The position numbers and the translations under genes were made by a program. From Rhodeus uyekii (Eukaryota > Chordata > Actinopteri > Cypriniformes > Acheilognathidae): a stretch of 64,000 bases of DNA. Location: the NCBI GenBank assembly GCA_037043235.1, contig JAWRVZ010000086.1, positions 1,456,001 to 1,520,000 of the forward strand, written 5' to 3'. How positions within the stretch are numbered: the stretch's first letter is position 1; each line of letters starts with the position of its first letter. Shown in pieces: positions 48,086 to 58,948 of this stretch. The notes under the pieces are model-generated. The model had not been told where the DNA came from. It did not search any database and saw only the letters and a program-made list of their open reading frames with translations.

Positions 48086-51000
48086 TGGTTAATCATAATC
48101 AGCTACTGAATTTAAATATTCATCAACTACACATTCACACATAAAAAACACAAGTTTTTATATGGAAATACACTAATGGTGTCTTTATAGTCAGACATAG
48201 ACACGCACAGCCAGCATACAGATCAGTCTAGTGTTTAACTGGAAAAGGCACTTACAGTGCATGTAATGTATGGCTCAAGACATGTCCAGTGACACTCAGA
48301 AATCCCATGAAAATTAGTAAATTAGTACATAGACATTCATAGCTACATAATCATCAGCTTGACGGGAGCTTGACATCACAGCATTTCAAGCCTATGAAAA
48401 TTCAGCTTCTGTTCTAACAGATGCGGTGCATTCATTAAAAAGAGAGAGGTCAACTCCGTCACAGGCACACACTTCACAAGTTCATTCTTCTCGACATGGA
48501 CATGCGCTCATCAGTGGTTTTCCACAATTTACAAAGCTTTACACTCAAGAAATAAAAACTAGGTCATTGGTTTAACTTAATATAAGAGTGGTTGACAGGT
48601 TTGATGGGAAACATGAAAGAAAAAACTGTGAAAAACAATGCCTACATATCAATTAAAATAACAGTTCTGTCCAGTCTAAATCTAAGATGACTCAATGTGG
48701 AATAGTAGACAAGATTTTTATGTACGTAGGCTGAAGTGGAGGCGAAAATCATTTTGCAAACATCATACATAAAAAAAAGAAAATGAAAGAATCCATGGGG
48801 CATGAATAGTGAGATGTAAGCAAAGAAGGGAAGGTGAAAGTGGTGGAGAACTGCATAAATTATAGAGCCCTTCAGAATTCTCATCCTCTATTACAATAAT
48901 GAATTGGATCTTTCTGTATCAATCAATATATGTATTCAAGAGCCAGAAATAACTAATACAACTAAAATAAATGTATCTTTAGTGTTAGTACTCATGCAAA
49001 TGTAGATATATTACAATGTGGGGCAAAAATTATAATATTTTGCATGCCAAAAATTAACAGATAGATAGATGGATAGATAGTATTCAATTAAAACAAAGAT
49101 AATTATTTTTTACATTTGGCAGATGCTTTATCCAAATAGTATTTTATTATTGTTTTTGGCACTAGTAGTCAAGAACCACCAGATATGATGGTTTCTGTGT
49201 AAGCCTCAAATCACTGTTGCAAGCCTAAGGCGACATCACATCAGAAAACGCTATTAGACTAGATTTAGACTAGATTTATGATGCATGTGGTTGGTACACT
49301 GCATTGAATTATTCACTGTACAAGATCCTTTGCAATGAAGATCATCACACAATGAAATATGTCAATTGTTGGGTTGTTATGATCAGTTAATGATTTAATT
49401 CACCTGGTCATTAGAAGTCAATTAGGCTTTAATGGATTAATGTGGGTAAACATTAAATGTAATTATGTATACATGCAGAGTGACGCATCATCATCATATT
49501 ACTGAGTTTTAGTAGAAAAGCAAAGCATATAAATCAGTGATAGCAGGCAATTATAACACAAACAGAATTCAGAGAAGAAAAACACCAAGAGTGGATCACA
49601 AATGCACAATTAACAAATAGTTACGAATGGTTAGAGCCCTGACAGCTTGACATAGACATAAACTACATTATAAGACAAGAACTGTTCTAATTTAATGTCT
49701 GCAGAAAAGCAGACAATGCAGTATTATTTTTGTTTGTTTAAAAATGTCTCCACACTATTATCTATGGCACACAAGCTGCAGGATAACATTGCAATGTTTC
49801 ATTTGCCCAGAGGCCGTACCATTTAAAACGCCTTAAATGGTTTCCTTTGCCAAGGCTAGATTGATAGACTGTCTTGCCTTTTCAAGCTTTAGGCTATTTC
49901 CCTGAACAAACACTAGTCTGAGAGATAATTATTTCTCCCATTTCTGCATTGTTTCTCCTGTAAAATTGAAGGAAAGCGTGCATTTGTTTTCCCTGTCGTT
50001 TTTGCAGCACGCCGCGAGTTATTTAACATAACTAAATAATCACACCACTTTCCACAGATGGTTATAGAAAGTCAATCCTGGATCCGATCATCTTCCACAA
50101 AACAGGAGGACTTCCCTGGTGGTTTCTCCATTTATATGTGAAAAGATTGAGATGGGGACTTCTGGCAAACTATTCTCTTCTAGCATAAGAATTTTGGCAA
50201 GTTCCATAATTAAACATCCCCTTTATGAAAGCAACAAAATGGGCCAACAGTTAATATCAAACAAGCAGATCTGAAATATTCTCTGAAGGTGTGTTCATTT
50301 CGGCTTGTACTCCCTTGTTGTAAACATAACATTTGTTGCAGAATTGAATGCTTAGAAATTCTGTTACCTTGGTATCTTTACAGCCCATTGTCTGCATTTA
50401 CAAAGAAACCACAGCTGCTTTTCTGAACATTTTCAGTAAAGGCTGGCCAAATCTTCAACAGTAGTATGCAAATGGTCCACAAAATCTCAGCTGGAGTCAC
50501 ATGTGGTCTTTGTCTGATGAAGGAGAGCTGAGAAGACCTGAGAAGACCTTATTCCAGAGATCTCCAGACAGCAAGCATGTACATGGTTAATTGACAGAGT
50601 TATGTTTTACTTGTCTTATCAGGCTCAGCGCACCATGATTTTGCACACTCTGGAAGCTGGACTATTGCTGATTTTCAAAATGTTGCATTTTCCTTGTAAT
50701 CATCTGACGGTACAATGAAACATTTCTTGTAACTCAAGTAAGCGGATAATTGAGTGTTTTGACTGTTTGAGAATCTGGCAGATGATACTTTAATCAAACT
50801 GTTTATTTGCATAACTTTCACACATTGCAGCTGGCGATTAGCTATTGAACCTGAAAAGTGCAAGGTTTAATGAGCATCATTCAGTCATTATACTCGATAT
50901 AAACTCTCTGCTTCTAAAGTTGGGAGGTGAAATGACAAAACGGATCATTTTAATTTTGCTAATTATTTCTAAAAGTGTACAGATATATCAAAACTCTTAA

Positions 51001-51129
51001 AAGTATTCATGTTTTAAGGAACACAATTAGTCTTGGTTGACAGAAAAGATGCAACTTGTTCTGGGGGGAAAGTTAGTTTAATTTAAAGTATAAGCAAAAT
51101 TAACCACGCTTCAATGCAGGAGAGGAACA
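48086..51129. other. Long intronic stretch with no recognised gene
   Basis: A GATA/GATG patch lies at 49061-49080 and a reverse SINE-tail word near 49110. The part at 49770-50300 is less repetitive and could hold conserved non-coding sequence; this is unverified. Confidence 0.35.
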
Positions 51130-52565
51130 AAAACATACTTCCCTTTCATGGGAACTCGAGATGAAGCACTGTGAAGTCGATCACGGAATGATCATTGCGG
51201 GTCGGTGACGTTATGATCCATGATAATCTTTGTTCTGGGGTTTGCTTGATACAAAAACATTTGGATCTGGCAGCGGGGTTTGTGACGAGCTCTGCCTTAT
51301 CTCAGCCCTTACCTGTTCCTATGCCTGGATCCAGAGGGACACTCTAGGGTGGTTACTTCTGACCAGGCAGGGGCACACTGAAGCTGCAAAGAACCAGTTC
51401 TGAGGAGTTGGACGTGTTAGTGTTGAGGCTGGAGAGGAAGTTTCGCCATCTTCCTATGAGGAGCTTGTCGAGGTTGTGAATTGTTGCGGTCTCGCAACTA
51501 AGCATAAAAAAAACTGCCGAGACCAGGGACGCTAATCCTAATAAATGCATCTGGATGAATGTCTCCTACGTCAGAGGTAAATCCCCAGTGCAGGAGTTCT
51601 GGAGAGAGTGTGTATCTCTATGCTTGGTCTCCGAGGGTGCCTAGCACATAGTTTCTGGTCTCTCAACCAAGGTTGTTGAGACCACTCTCCTCTCCAGAGC
51701 TAGGTCGTGCTGTTTCCTGTGGGACAGCTTCACCACAGGGTTCTTTCCTCCCACCCGAGAGGCTTACGTGGCTTGCCTTGCTTACTACATACCTCCGGGT
51801 GACTCGTTCTTGATACTTGTTTCCTCATAGCTTGAGGCTTCTGTCGTCTCCCCCTCATGGTGATAATTGGCAGGATTTAAGAACAAGGTAATTCCAGTGT
51901 GAGCACTGGACTCTTACGTCCACTAGGTCTCCCTGTAGTGTAGTGTACCAGCTGCCCTGGCATCTAAACTACTTTGAGCAGAGAGATAGCTGAGGCTATT
52001 TCTCTGGCTTTGGAGTCGGCTGGAATTCCTTCTCCATAAGGTTCCGGGCCCACTCCACTAAGTGCGTGGCTGCCTCTATGGCTTTCTCACAGGGGTCTCA
52101 CTTGCTTGTGTTTGTGCTGTGGTGGGCTAGTCCTTCCCACACACACTTTCCAGAGGTTCTACCAGCTTGACCTCTACTCCGCTCTGGGGACACACCTGTG
52201 GCCGTCGTCACTGAGATTGCGTCACATATCATTCCCCTAGCGTTTTAATGAAGCTTGAGTTCCAATGAAAGGGAACATCTCTGATTACGTATGTAACCTT
52301 AGTTTACTTTGACTCAGCTTCTTGCGCCTCCGGGCTTGCTTCAGACACTCTCTGACCGGCAGCTTCTGGTTTCCGGTACCCTTTTATGAACCTGGATCAT
52401 GACGTCACCGACCCATTCCGTAATCGATTATCATTCCGCGATCGATTTCACAGTGCTTCACTACATGCCAAGACATTCCGGCATCATAGCGTTTCGACAA
52501 AGCATCTCGTACCCCCTCTTACCCCTCAGGGAACAATGGTTACATATGTAACCTGAGACGTTAAT
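51130..52565 (+). mobile_element. DIRS copy F, internally deleted, inverted termini
   Basis: The left terminus at 51136 (TTCCCTTTCATGGGAACTCG) is followed by a plus-strand gag scrap at about 51420-51500 matching the right-edge copy (CTATGAGGAGCTTGTCGAGG against TTGAGGAGCTTGTTGAGG). At 52240-52565 lies an inverted terminus with a CRE palindrome (52400-52407). Inverted termini are typical of DIRS. Most of gag and pol is deleted. Confidence 0.65.
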
Positions 52566-53138
52566 GCTGCCCTATGCTGTACAATAGAGACTACAATAGA
52601 TACAAGCAAAATTACATAAAATATTAAACTCCAGGAATACAGTTTTAAGAGTTAGATATCCATCTTTCAAAATGTTTAAGAAAAATTGCTCTTGCTCAAT
52701 AATGGCATTTCATGATTTCTGAGTAACAAACTGAAATATTATACATATACATTTCAAATGATAAGGGTCTAATGATGTAATGGTTTTAACATTCTGGGCA
52801 AATTTTATTTTATTTTCAAAAATAAAATTCCATTCTATTTTGTTTAAATAAATTTTAAAACAAAGTAAAACCATTTTAATAACTAAAAAGGAATTTAGAC
52901 AAAAAGTAAAAAAAGTAAAAACATTCATTGTAAACATTCATTTTGAATTTAGACTTTTAAAAATGGCTATTGACTTTAAGATTTACTGATGAAAATTAAA
53001 AAATGTAACAAATTTGGGGAATGTTCATGCACAGTTAAATATACAGTACTGATGAAATCTTGAATGAGCTCCACTTGTTTGAAGTGAATAGAGTCAGCAA
53101 AGTCAATTTTGAGAAAAAGTTTTCTGAAGGTTCCAAAG

Positions 53139-53240
53139 CAAAATCACCTAGCAACACATACCTTAAACACCAATTCAAAACTGCATTTTCCAAAACAAAA
53201 TCACCTAGCAACCATGCCTTAAACAAAACTGCATTTTTCA
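53139..53240. repeat. Two-copy direct repeat
   Basis: AAAATCACCTAGCAAC...CTTAAAC...AAACTGCATTTT occurs twice in tandem. The second copy is shorter. Confidence 0.75.
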
Positions 53241-53454
53241 TGGATAAAGGAAAGGCATTTCTATTATAAAACATACAAATAAAGATATTTTTAGATTTTT
53301 AACTGCTATTTGGAGCATTGAGATCACTAGACAAGAGCTTAATGAACAAATTTTGGTGAAATACTGACATCTTTCCCTTGCTTTGCCTGTAGCTCATAGT
53401 TCGTCCATGCCTGCACATTCTGACTCATGTGAACCAGACTCATGTGTATATATA

Positions 53455-53460
<6 letters not shown>

Positions 53461-53514
<54 letters not shown>

Positions 53515-53543
53515 ACATGTGTATATGTGTACATGTGTATATA

Positions 53544-53586
<43 letters not shown>
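53461..53586. repeat. AT tracts flanking a GTGTACATGT core
   Basis: Fifty bases of AT, a core of GTGTACATGT and ATATGT words, then another 35 bases of AT. The short frames crossing it are artefacts. Confidence 0.9.
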
Positions 53587-53589
<3 letters not shown>

Positions 53590-54313
53590 AAAACTGCATC
53601 GATCTTAATGACTACCATTCATTTTGGATACAATCATTTAGAAGTGATTTTCAATTGTTAATGAGGGCTACAAATGAAAAGCTTCTCATATTCAGATATT
53701 CATTATTATTAAAAAAGGTTTCTTTTGCACATAAAATGGGTCAAAAAGATTTAACTCACACTGGAAAGTAAAAAAAAATGTTAAATGCCCATATTTGCAA
53801 AATTAAGGCATGACCATCGTACAAGAATAACTCATTGGGGCACCAGGGTTACAAAAAACAGTTGAGAAAACAAGATGCGTGTTAACTGCAAAAAGACTTG
53901 AAAGAGTTTCTTATAGTTTCACACTTAATTCTTCACCTTAATTCTTAGTCTCCAGTGTCTCCATTTTCCAGAACTGCAAACTACATGGAGTCTCCAGAAG
54001 TACAAGGTGTACCAGAAGCACAAGGATTCAAAATAGGCTGCAGTTCTGGAAAATGGTGGCACTGGAGAATAAAGGGTTTCTGATGCAGTTCATATCTTGT
54101 CTTAACATGTTTTTCTGTGACCCTGCTGACCCAATCATTTTTCATCCAACTGTCACACCTTAATTCAGCTATTTATATAGTGTTGCATTGTTTTCAAGGC
54201 AATTTAATAGTTTTTGGCTTTTCAGTGCAAGTTAAATCTCTTTTTGGCCCATTTAAATTCATTTTCAAGGTTAAATTCCATTTAAATTCACTTCCAACCC
54301 TTTTTAACAATTA

Positions 54314-54578
54314 CCGTATTTATTCGAGTATAATGCGCAAATTTTTCTACCAAAAAAATAAATCAAAGTCAGGGATGCGCGTTATGCACGAGGGCTGGGC
54401 TGGGGTGGGGTTTGTTTTGACGGCCGGTCCTTTGAGGGCGCCAGCGAATTGTGAGTTTGCACTGCGCATTTTACAGGCTGTTTAAGTAGCAATATATGCA
54501 TAAAATAAAAGGCAGACTCGTGAGTGCAATTCAGCAACTGTATTCAAACATAAACCGCGGCATAAACATGATAAATTA
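54314..54578 (+). mobile_element. Left end of an outer pogo-like copy
   Basis: Begins CCGTATTTATTCGAGTATAA after TA and runs into a 193-bp block (54370-54562) that is repeated almost exactly at 54810-55002 inside the adjacent element. It stops where the second element begins, so this copy is truncated or was itself the target. Confidence 0.65.
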
Positions 54579-55052
54579 CCGTATTTATTCGAGTATATCG
54601 CGCACACGTGTATAACGCGCACCCCTAATTTTCAATTAAAATTCGGTATAAAATTTTGTTTCACACCAAGCATTGTAATTGACAAAAAACGTTCTTGAAC
54701 ACGTGCAGCCATGATAAAAAACATTTATTTATTGTATAACATATATAAAATATATAACATATATTTATTGACAACATAAACTAATGAACACAATACCGAA
54801 TACAAAAGTTAGGGATGCGCGTTATGCACGAGGGCTGGGGTGGGGTGTGGTTTGTTTTGACGGCCGGTCCTTTGAGGGCGCCAGCGAATTGTGAGTTCGC
54901 GCTGCGCATTTTACAGGCTGTTTAAGTAGCAATATATGCATAAAATAAAAGGCAGACTCGTGAGTGCAATTCAGCAACTGTATTCAAACATAAACCGCGG
55001 CAACAACCGCAACATAGCCCAAAGCAATCGATTGCCGATAACATGATACATT

Positions 55053-55145
55053 ACATCCCGTAACACAGGCTGCAGCCCAGGGGCATCACTAGGCCCTTTT
55101 TATACTCGAATAAATACGGCACATCCCGTAACACAGGCTGCAGCC
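55053..55145. repeat. 25-bp direct repeats flanking a stray transposon end
   Basis: ACATCCCGTAACACAGGCTG and the next five bases occur at 55053-55077 and 55121-55145. Between them lies a 43-bp piece ending ACTCGAATAAATACGGC, another right end of the pogo-like family. Confidence 0.8.
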
Positions 55146-55224
55146 TCTCACTGAACGTCCCCTCGCCGCTTCATTTCCTCACCCACACGTTACTGAGAAG
55201 ACAGGCATTTTGTGTTTTTTGTGT

Positions 55225-55392
55225 TTTTCGTTTTGTGACGGCACAGAAGACGACCTGCTGTAGAATTCAGACGCAGAAGAAAGCGAAGAAACCGATGTTC
55301 CTGCCAACTGGGACACTGATGAAAAATTAATTCCAGAAGAATGGGAGCAACTCTTTAGTGTCTCTGATGAGGAATCTGACGAAGGATTTTAA
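55225..55392 (+). pseudogene. C-terminal remnant of a pogo/Tigger-type transposase
   Basis: The frame reads CDGTEDDLL, an internal stop (TAG at 55261-55263), then a highly acidic tail ending SDEESDEGF before TAA at 55390-55392. A DGTEDD-type block and an acidic tail close many pogo/Tigger transposases. The DNA-binding and DDE domains are absent, so it cannot transpose anything. Confidence 0.6.
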
Positions 55393-55503
55393 ATAAATAT
55401 TTTTACCAGTAATTCTCTTTCGGTATTGTGTTCATTAGTTTATGTTGTCAATAAATATATGTTATATATTTTATATAAGTTATATAAGTTATATATGTTA
55501 TAT

Positions 55504-55898
55504 TGTCATGATAGACTCGAGGACACAGAGGTTAGCAAACAGAATTAGGTTTATTGGAGTCAGGACACGAAACAGTGAACTGGGGAACAGGTGAACACAC
55601 AGGGAATAGTGAGAGGCTTAACTTGAATGGTGAATATGGAGAATATCACGGAGAATCTTGGAGTCTTGGAAATACTTTGAGTCTTGGAAGCAGGTCTCTG
55701 GAAAGCCAGGAGTAGCGCAGAGTAGCAATGGAGTCTGACTAGCATGAGCTGTGACCAGACACTGAGTGCAGGGTGAGGGCTGGTGATATAGGGCTTCTGT
55801 GATTGGGAACAGGTGCAGGTGCTTAGTATTCCGGTGACTGGGAACGAGTGGGCGGAGCGTGGGAGCCTGGTGCAGGGGGCGTGGCTGAGTCTGTGACA
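55504..55898 (-). repeat. 3' LTR of the Gypsy element
   Basis: In minus sense TGTCACAGACTC...CATGACA, 395 bp, same as 60147-60541. The last 76 nt of pol lie inside it. Confidence 0.95.
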
Positions 55899-58800
55899 GT
55901 ACCCCCCCCCTCACGGGCAGCTCCAGAGGACCGCGGCGGACGACGACGAGGACGGCCTCGGCCCCGAGGTGCTGGACGGTCTGGGTGGGCGGCGTGGAAA
56001 TCGTCCAAGAGCGAGGGATCCAGAATGTCGTCCCGTACCACCCATGAGCGTTCCTCGGGGCCGAATCCTTCCCAATCCACGAGATACTGTAAAGAGCCGC
56101 CTCGTCGCCGGGAGTCGAGGATGGTGGTGACGCGGTAGATGTTTTGGTCCGCCGGGTCCACCGGAGGGGGAGGTACCGCGTCTGCACCAGACTCTGTGGA
56201 GGAAGGTAGAACAGGGTCAGTGTAAGGCTTGAGTAGGGACACGTGAAAGGAGGGTGAGATGTGATACTGTGCTGGTAACTGTAACCTGTAGGTGACCTCG
56301 TTGATCTGCCTCAGAACCTTAAAGGGACCAATATAGCGGGGACTCAGCTTGCGGCTGGGCAGCCGTAGGCGGATGTCTCGGGTAGAAAGCCAAACCAACT
56401 GGCCGGGGTGATACCTGGGGGTCGGCCCGCGACGACGGTCGGCTTGAAGCTTCTGTCTACGGACTGCCCGTTGCAGGTGGACGTGCGCTGAGTCCCATAC
56501 CCTCTCGCTCTCTTGAAACCAGTGATGGACAGCTGGAACATCCGTGGGCTCTCCTGACCAGGGAAACAGTGGGGGTTGGAAACCTAAGATACATTGAAAG
56601 GGGGTGAGGTGAGTGGAGTCTTGCCGAAGTGAGTTCTGTGCATACTCAGCCCACGGAATAAAACGGTTCCAGCTGTCCTGGTGACGACCACAGTAGGCTC
56701 GAAGATATCTCCCGATCTCCTGAATCTTCCGCTCAGTCTGGCCGTTGGTTTGGGGGTGATATCCGGAGCTGAGACTGACAGTGACACCTAGAAGTGAAAA
56801 GAAGGCCTTCCAAACGCGTGAGATGAATTGTGGACCCCTGTCAGAGACTATGTCTTCGGGGAGGCCGTAGTGTCGGAAGACATGATGGAACAAGGCCTCC
56901 GCCGTTTCTAGTGCTGTGGGTAGTCCTGGCAGGGGAATGAGCTTGCACCCCTTTGAAAACCGGTCGACGACTACAAGGATGCAGGTGTGACCATCGGAGG
57001 GAGGGAGATCTGTGAGGAAGTCGATACCGAGATGTGACCAGGGGCGGCGTGGGATGGGTAAGGGAACCAGTTTGCCTTCAGGAAGGTGGCGGGGAGTGTT
57101 AGTGGTAGCACAGACTGAGCATCCTCGAATGAAGCGGGAGACGTCCCGAGCCATACTGGGCCACCAGTAGCGTCCTTGAATGAGCGAGAGGGTACGCTGG
57201 CTGCCTGGGTGTCCAGAGCCCGGAGAGGAGTGAGCTTGGTCCATGAGGGACGGCCGGAGACTTGCTGGAACATATGTCCGTCCCTCAGGACACCCCGGCG
57301 GAACGGGGTCATCGTGAGTTGCGTCGGCAATTCGTCGATCCAAGGACCACTGAATGGGACTGACAATGACGGCTGGAGGGAGGATGGGTTCTGGATGTGA
57401 CGAGGGATTGCCGGGCAGGAACTGACGAGAGAGAGCATCTGCTTTGATGTTTTTCTCCCCGGGACGGTAGGTTACTGAAAAATCAAAACGGGTGAAGAAC
57501 AACGCCCACCGGGCTTGTCGGGGGTTGAGTCTCTTGGCGTCTCGCAAGTACTCGAGGTTGCGATGGTCGGTGATGACCTGAAACGGATGCTTGGCTCCCT
57601 CCAGCCAGTGTCGCCACTCCTCCAATGCCAACTTGATGGCCAGCAACTCGCGATTCCCGATGTCGTAGTTACGTTCCGCCGGGGACAGCTTCTTGGAGAA
57701 GTAGGCACATGGATGGAGTCGTGGAGGCTCCCCCTGCCGCTGGGACAGTACGGCTCCTACCCCCACACTTGAAGCATCCACTTCTACAACGAATGGGATT
57801 TCCGGGTTGGGATGAACGAGGGCCGGAGCCGTACTGAAGGCCATCTTGAGTTCGTGGAAGGCTTGTTGAGCTTCTGTTGTCCAGGACAGGGACTTGGGCC
57901 CACCTCGGAGCAGTGCGGAGAGGGGTGCTGCGATGGTGCTGAATCGATGAATAAATCGACGGTAGAAATTAGCAAACCCCAGGAAGCGCTGAAGATCCTT
58001 GACCGTGTTTGGTCGGGGCCAGCTCCGCACTGCTTGTACCTTCCCCTGGTCCATCTTGACGCCGCTCTGATCCACGATGTAGCCAAGGAATTGAGTTGAG
58101 CTGCGGTGGAACTCGCATTTTTCAAGCTTCATGTACAGATGGTGTTCTCTGAGTCGTTGGAGGACCTGCGCAACGTGATGATGGTGTTCATGTGTGTTAT
58201 GGGAGTAAACCAGGATGTCATCGATATAGACGATTACAAATCTGTTGAGGAAATCTCGTAGAATCTCATTCATGAACCCTTGGAAGATGGCCGGGGCGTT
58301 GGATAATCCGAATGGCATAACTTTGTACTCATAATGTCCGGAGGGTGTGATAAAGGCAGTTTTCCATTCATCTCCTTCTCTGATTCTGATCAAATTATAG
58401 GCGCTGCGCAGGTCCAACTTGGTGAAACAGCGAGCTCCCCGCAGCTGCTCCAGAGCGGCGGGAACCAGGGGAAGTGGGTACCTGATCTTGATGGTTTGGG
58501 CATTGAGCTTCCGATAGTCGATGCACGGCCTCAAGCCCCCGTCCTTTTTGCCCACAAAGAAGAAACTAGAAGCGGCAGGGGAGTTGGATGGCTGGATGAA
58601 CCCTTGATTGAGAGCCTCCCGGATGTACTCCTCCATGGCCTGTTGCTCCGGGATGGACAGGGGGTAGATACGGCCGTGTGGAAGTGACGCCCAAGGCAGC
58701 AGGTCTATAGCACAGTCCCATGGCCGATGTGGGGGGAGTTCGGTGGCCCGTTGTTTACTGAACACGTCCTGGAACGCCCGGTACTCGACGGGAATGGCTT

Positions 58801-58948
58801 GCACAGGAGTAGTAGCTGGTTTGTCCAGGGATATGGTGGCCACGGGAATAGAGGTGAATTCTTGCGGTGGTGCAGTTCCTCTTGATGGGGAGTAGGCAGT
58901 TCTGCTTGCAGATATCGCTCCATTGCAAGACCTCCCCAGTTGACCAGT
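55823..58948 (-). CDS. Gypsy pol: RT, RNase H, integrase, chromodomain
   Basis: The frame opens after a TAA at 58951-58949. The first ATG is at 58843, giving 1,006 residues counted from there. RT has KKDGGLRPCIDYRKLN (about 99-114) and YIDD (206-209). RNase H acids are D356, E399, D426 and D469. The integrase zinc finger is H538, H545, C575, C578, and the catalytic D608, D668, E704 has the usual 35-residue spacing. A GPY/F-like IGPF lies at 838-841 and a chromodomain at about 902-952 (YLVDWEGFGPEERSW). The chromodomain steers integration towards marked chromatin in related elements. All catalytic residues are present. Expression needs a +1 shift from gag, or the original single frame has lost or gained one base near 58900. 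The stop lies inside the 3' LTR. Confidence 0.93.
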   Translation of the reverse strand, partial: TGQLGRSCNGAISASRTAYSPSRGTAPPQEFTSIPVATISLDKPATTPVQAIPVEYRAFQDVFSKQRATELPPHRPWDCAIDLLPWASLPHGRIYPLSIPEQQAMEEYIREALNQGFIQPSNSPAASSFFFVGKKDGGLRPCIDYRKLNAQTIKIRYPLPLVPAALEQLRGARCFTKLDLRSAYNLIRIREGDEWKTAFITPSGHYEYKVMPFGLSNAPAIFQGFMNEILRDFLNRFVIVYIDDILVYSHNTHEHHHHVAQVLQRLREHHLYMKLEKCEFHRSSTQFLGYIVDQSGVKMDQGKVQAVRSWPRPNTVKDLQRFLGFANFYRRFIHRFSTIAAPLSALLRGGPKSLSWTTEAQQAFHELKMAFSTAPALVHPNPEIPFVVEVDASSVGVGAVLSQRQGEPPRLHPCAYFSKKLSPAERNYDIGNRELLAIKLALEEWRHWLEGAKHPFQVITDHRNLEYLRDAKRLNPRQARWALFFTRFDFSVTYRPGEKNIKADALSRQFLPGNPSSHPEPILPPAVIVSPIQWSLDRRIADATHDDPVPPGCPEGRTYVPASLRPSLMDQAHSSPGSGHPGSQRTLSLIQGRYWWPSMARDVSRFIRGCSVCATTNTPRHLPEGKLVPLPIPRRPWSHLGIDFLTDLPPSDGHTCILVVVDRFSKGCKLIPLPGLPTALETAEALFHHVFRHYGLPEDIVSDRGPQFISRVWKAFFSLLGVTVSLSSGYHPQTNGQTERKIQEIGRYLRAYCGRHQDSWNRFIPWAEYAQNSLRQDSTHLTPFQCILGFQPPLFPWSGEPTDVPAVHHWFQESERVWDSAHVHLQRAVRRQKLQADRRRGPTPRYHPGQLVWLSTRDIRLRLPSRKLSPRYIGPFKVLRQINEVTYRLQLPAQYHISPSFHVSLLKPYTDPVLPSSTESGADAVPPPPVDPADQNIYRVTTILDSRRRGGSLQYLVDWEGFGPEERSWVVRDDILDPSLLDDFHAAHPDRPAPRGRGRPRRRPPRSSGAAREGGGTVTDSATPPAPGSHAPPTRSQSPEY
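55901..55914 (-). other. Polypurine tract inside the pol coding sequence
   Basis: In minus sense GAGGGGGGGGG lies three bases before the 3' LTR (TGTCACAG). It would prime plus-strand DNA synthesis. It encodes glycines in the pol tail (REGGGTVTD). Confidence 0.75.

Larger units (their letters stand above)
52566..54313. other. AT-rich intronic sequence with microsatellites
   Basis: Two long AT tracts (53461-53510 and 53552-53586) and a two-copy direct repeat (53139-53240). No gene recognised. Confidence 0.4.
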
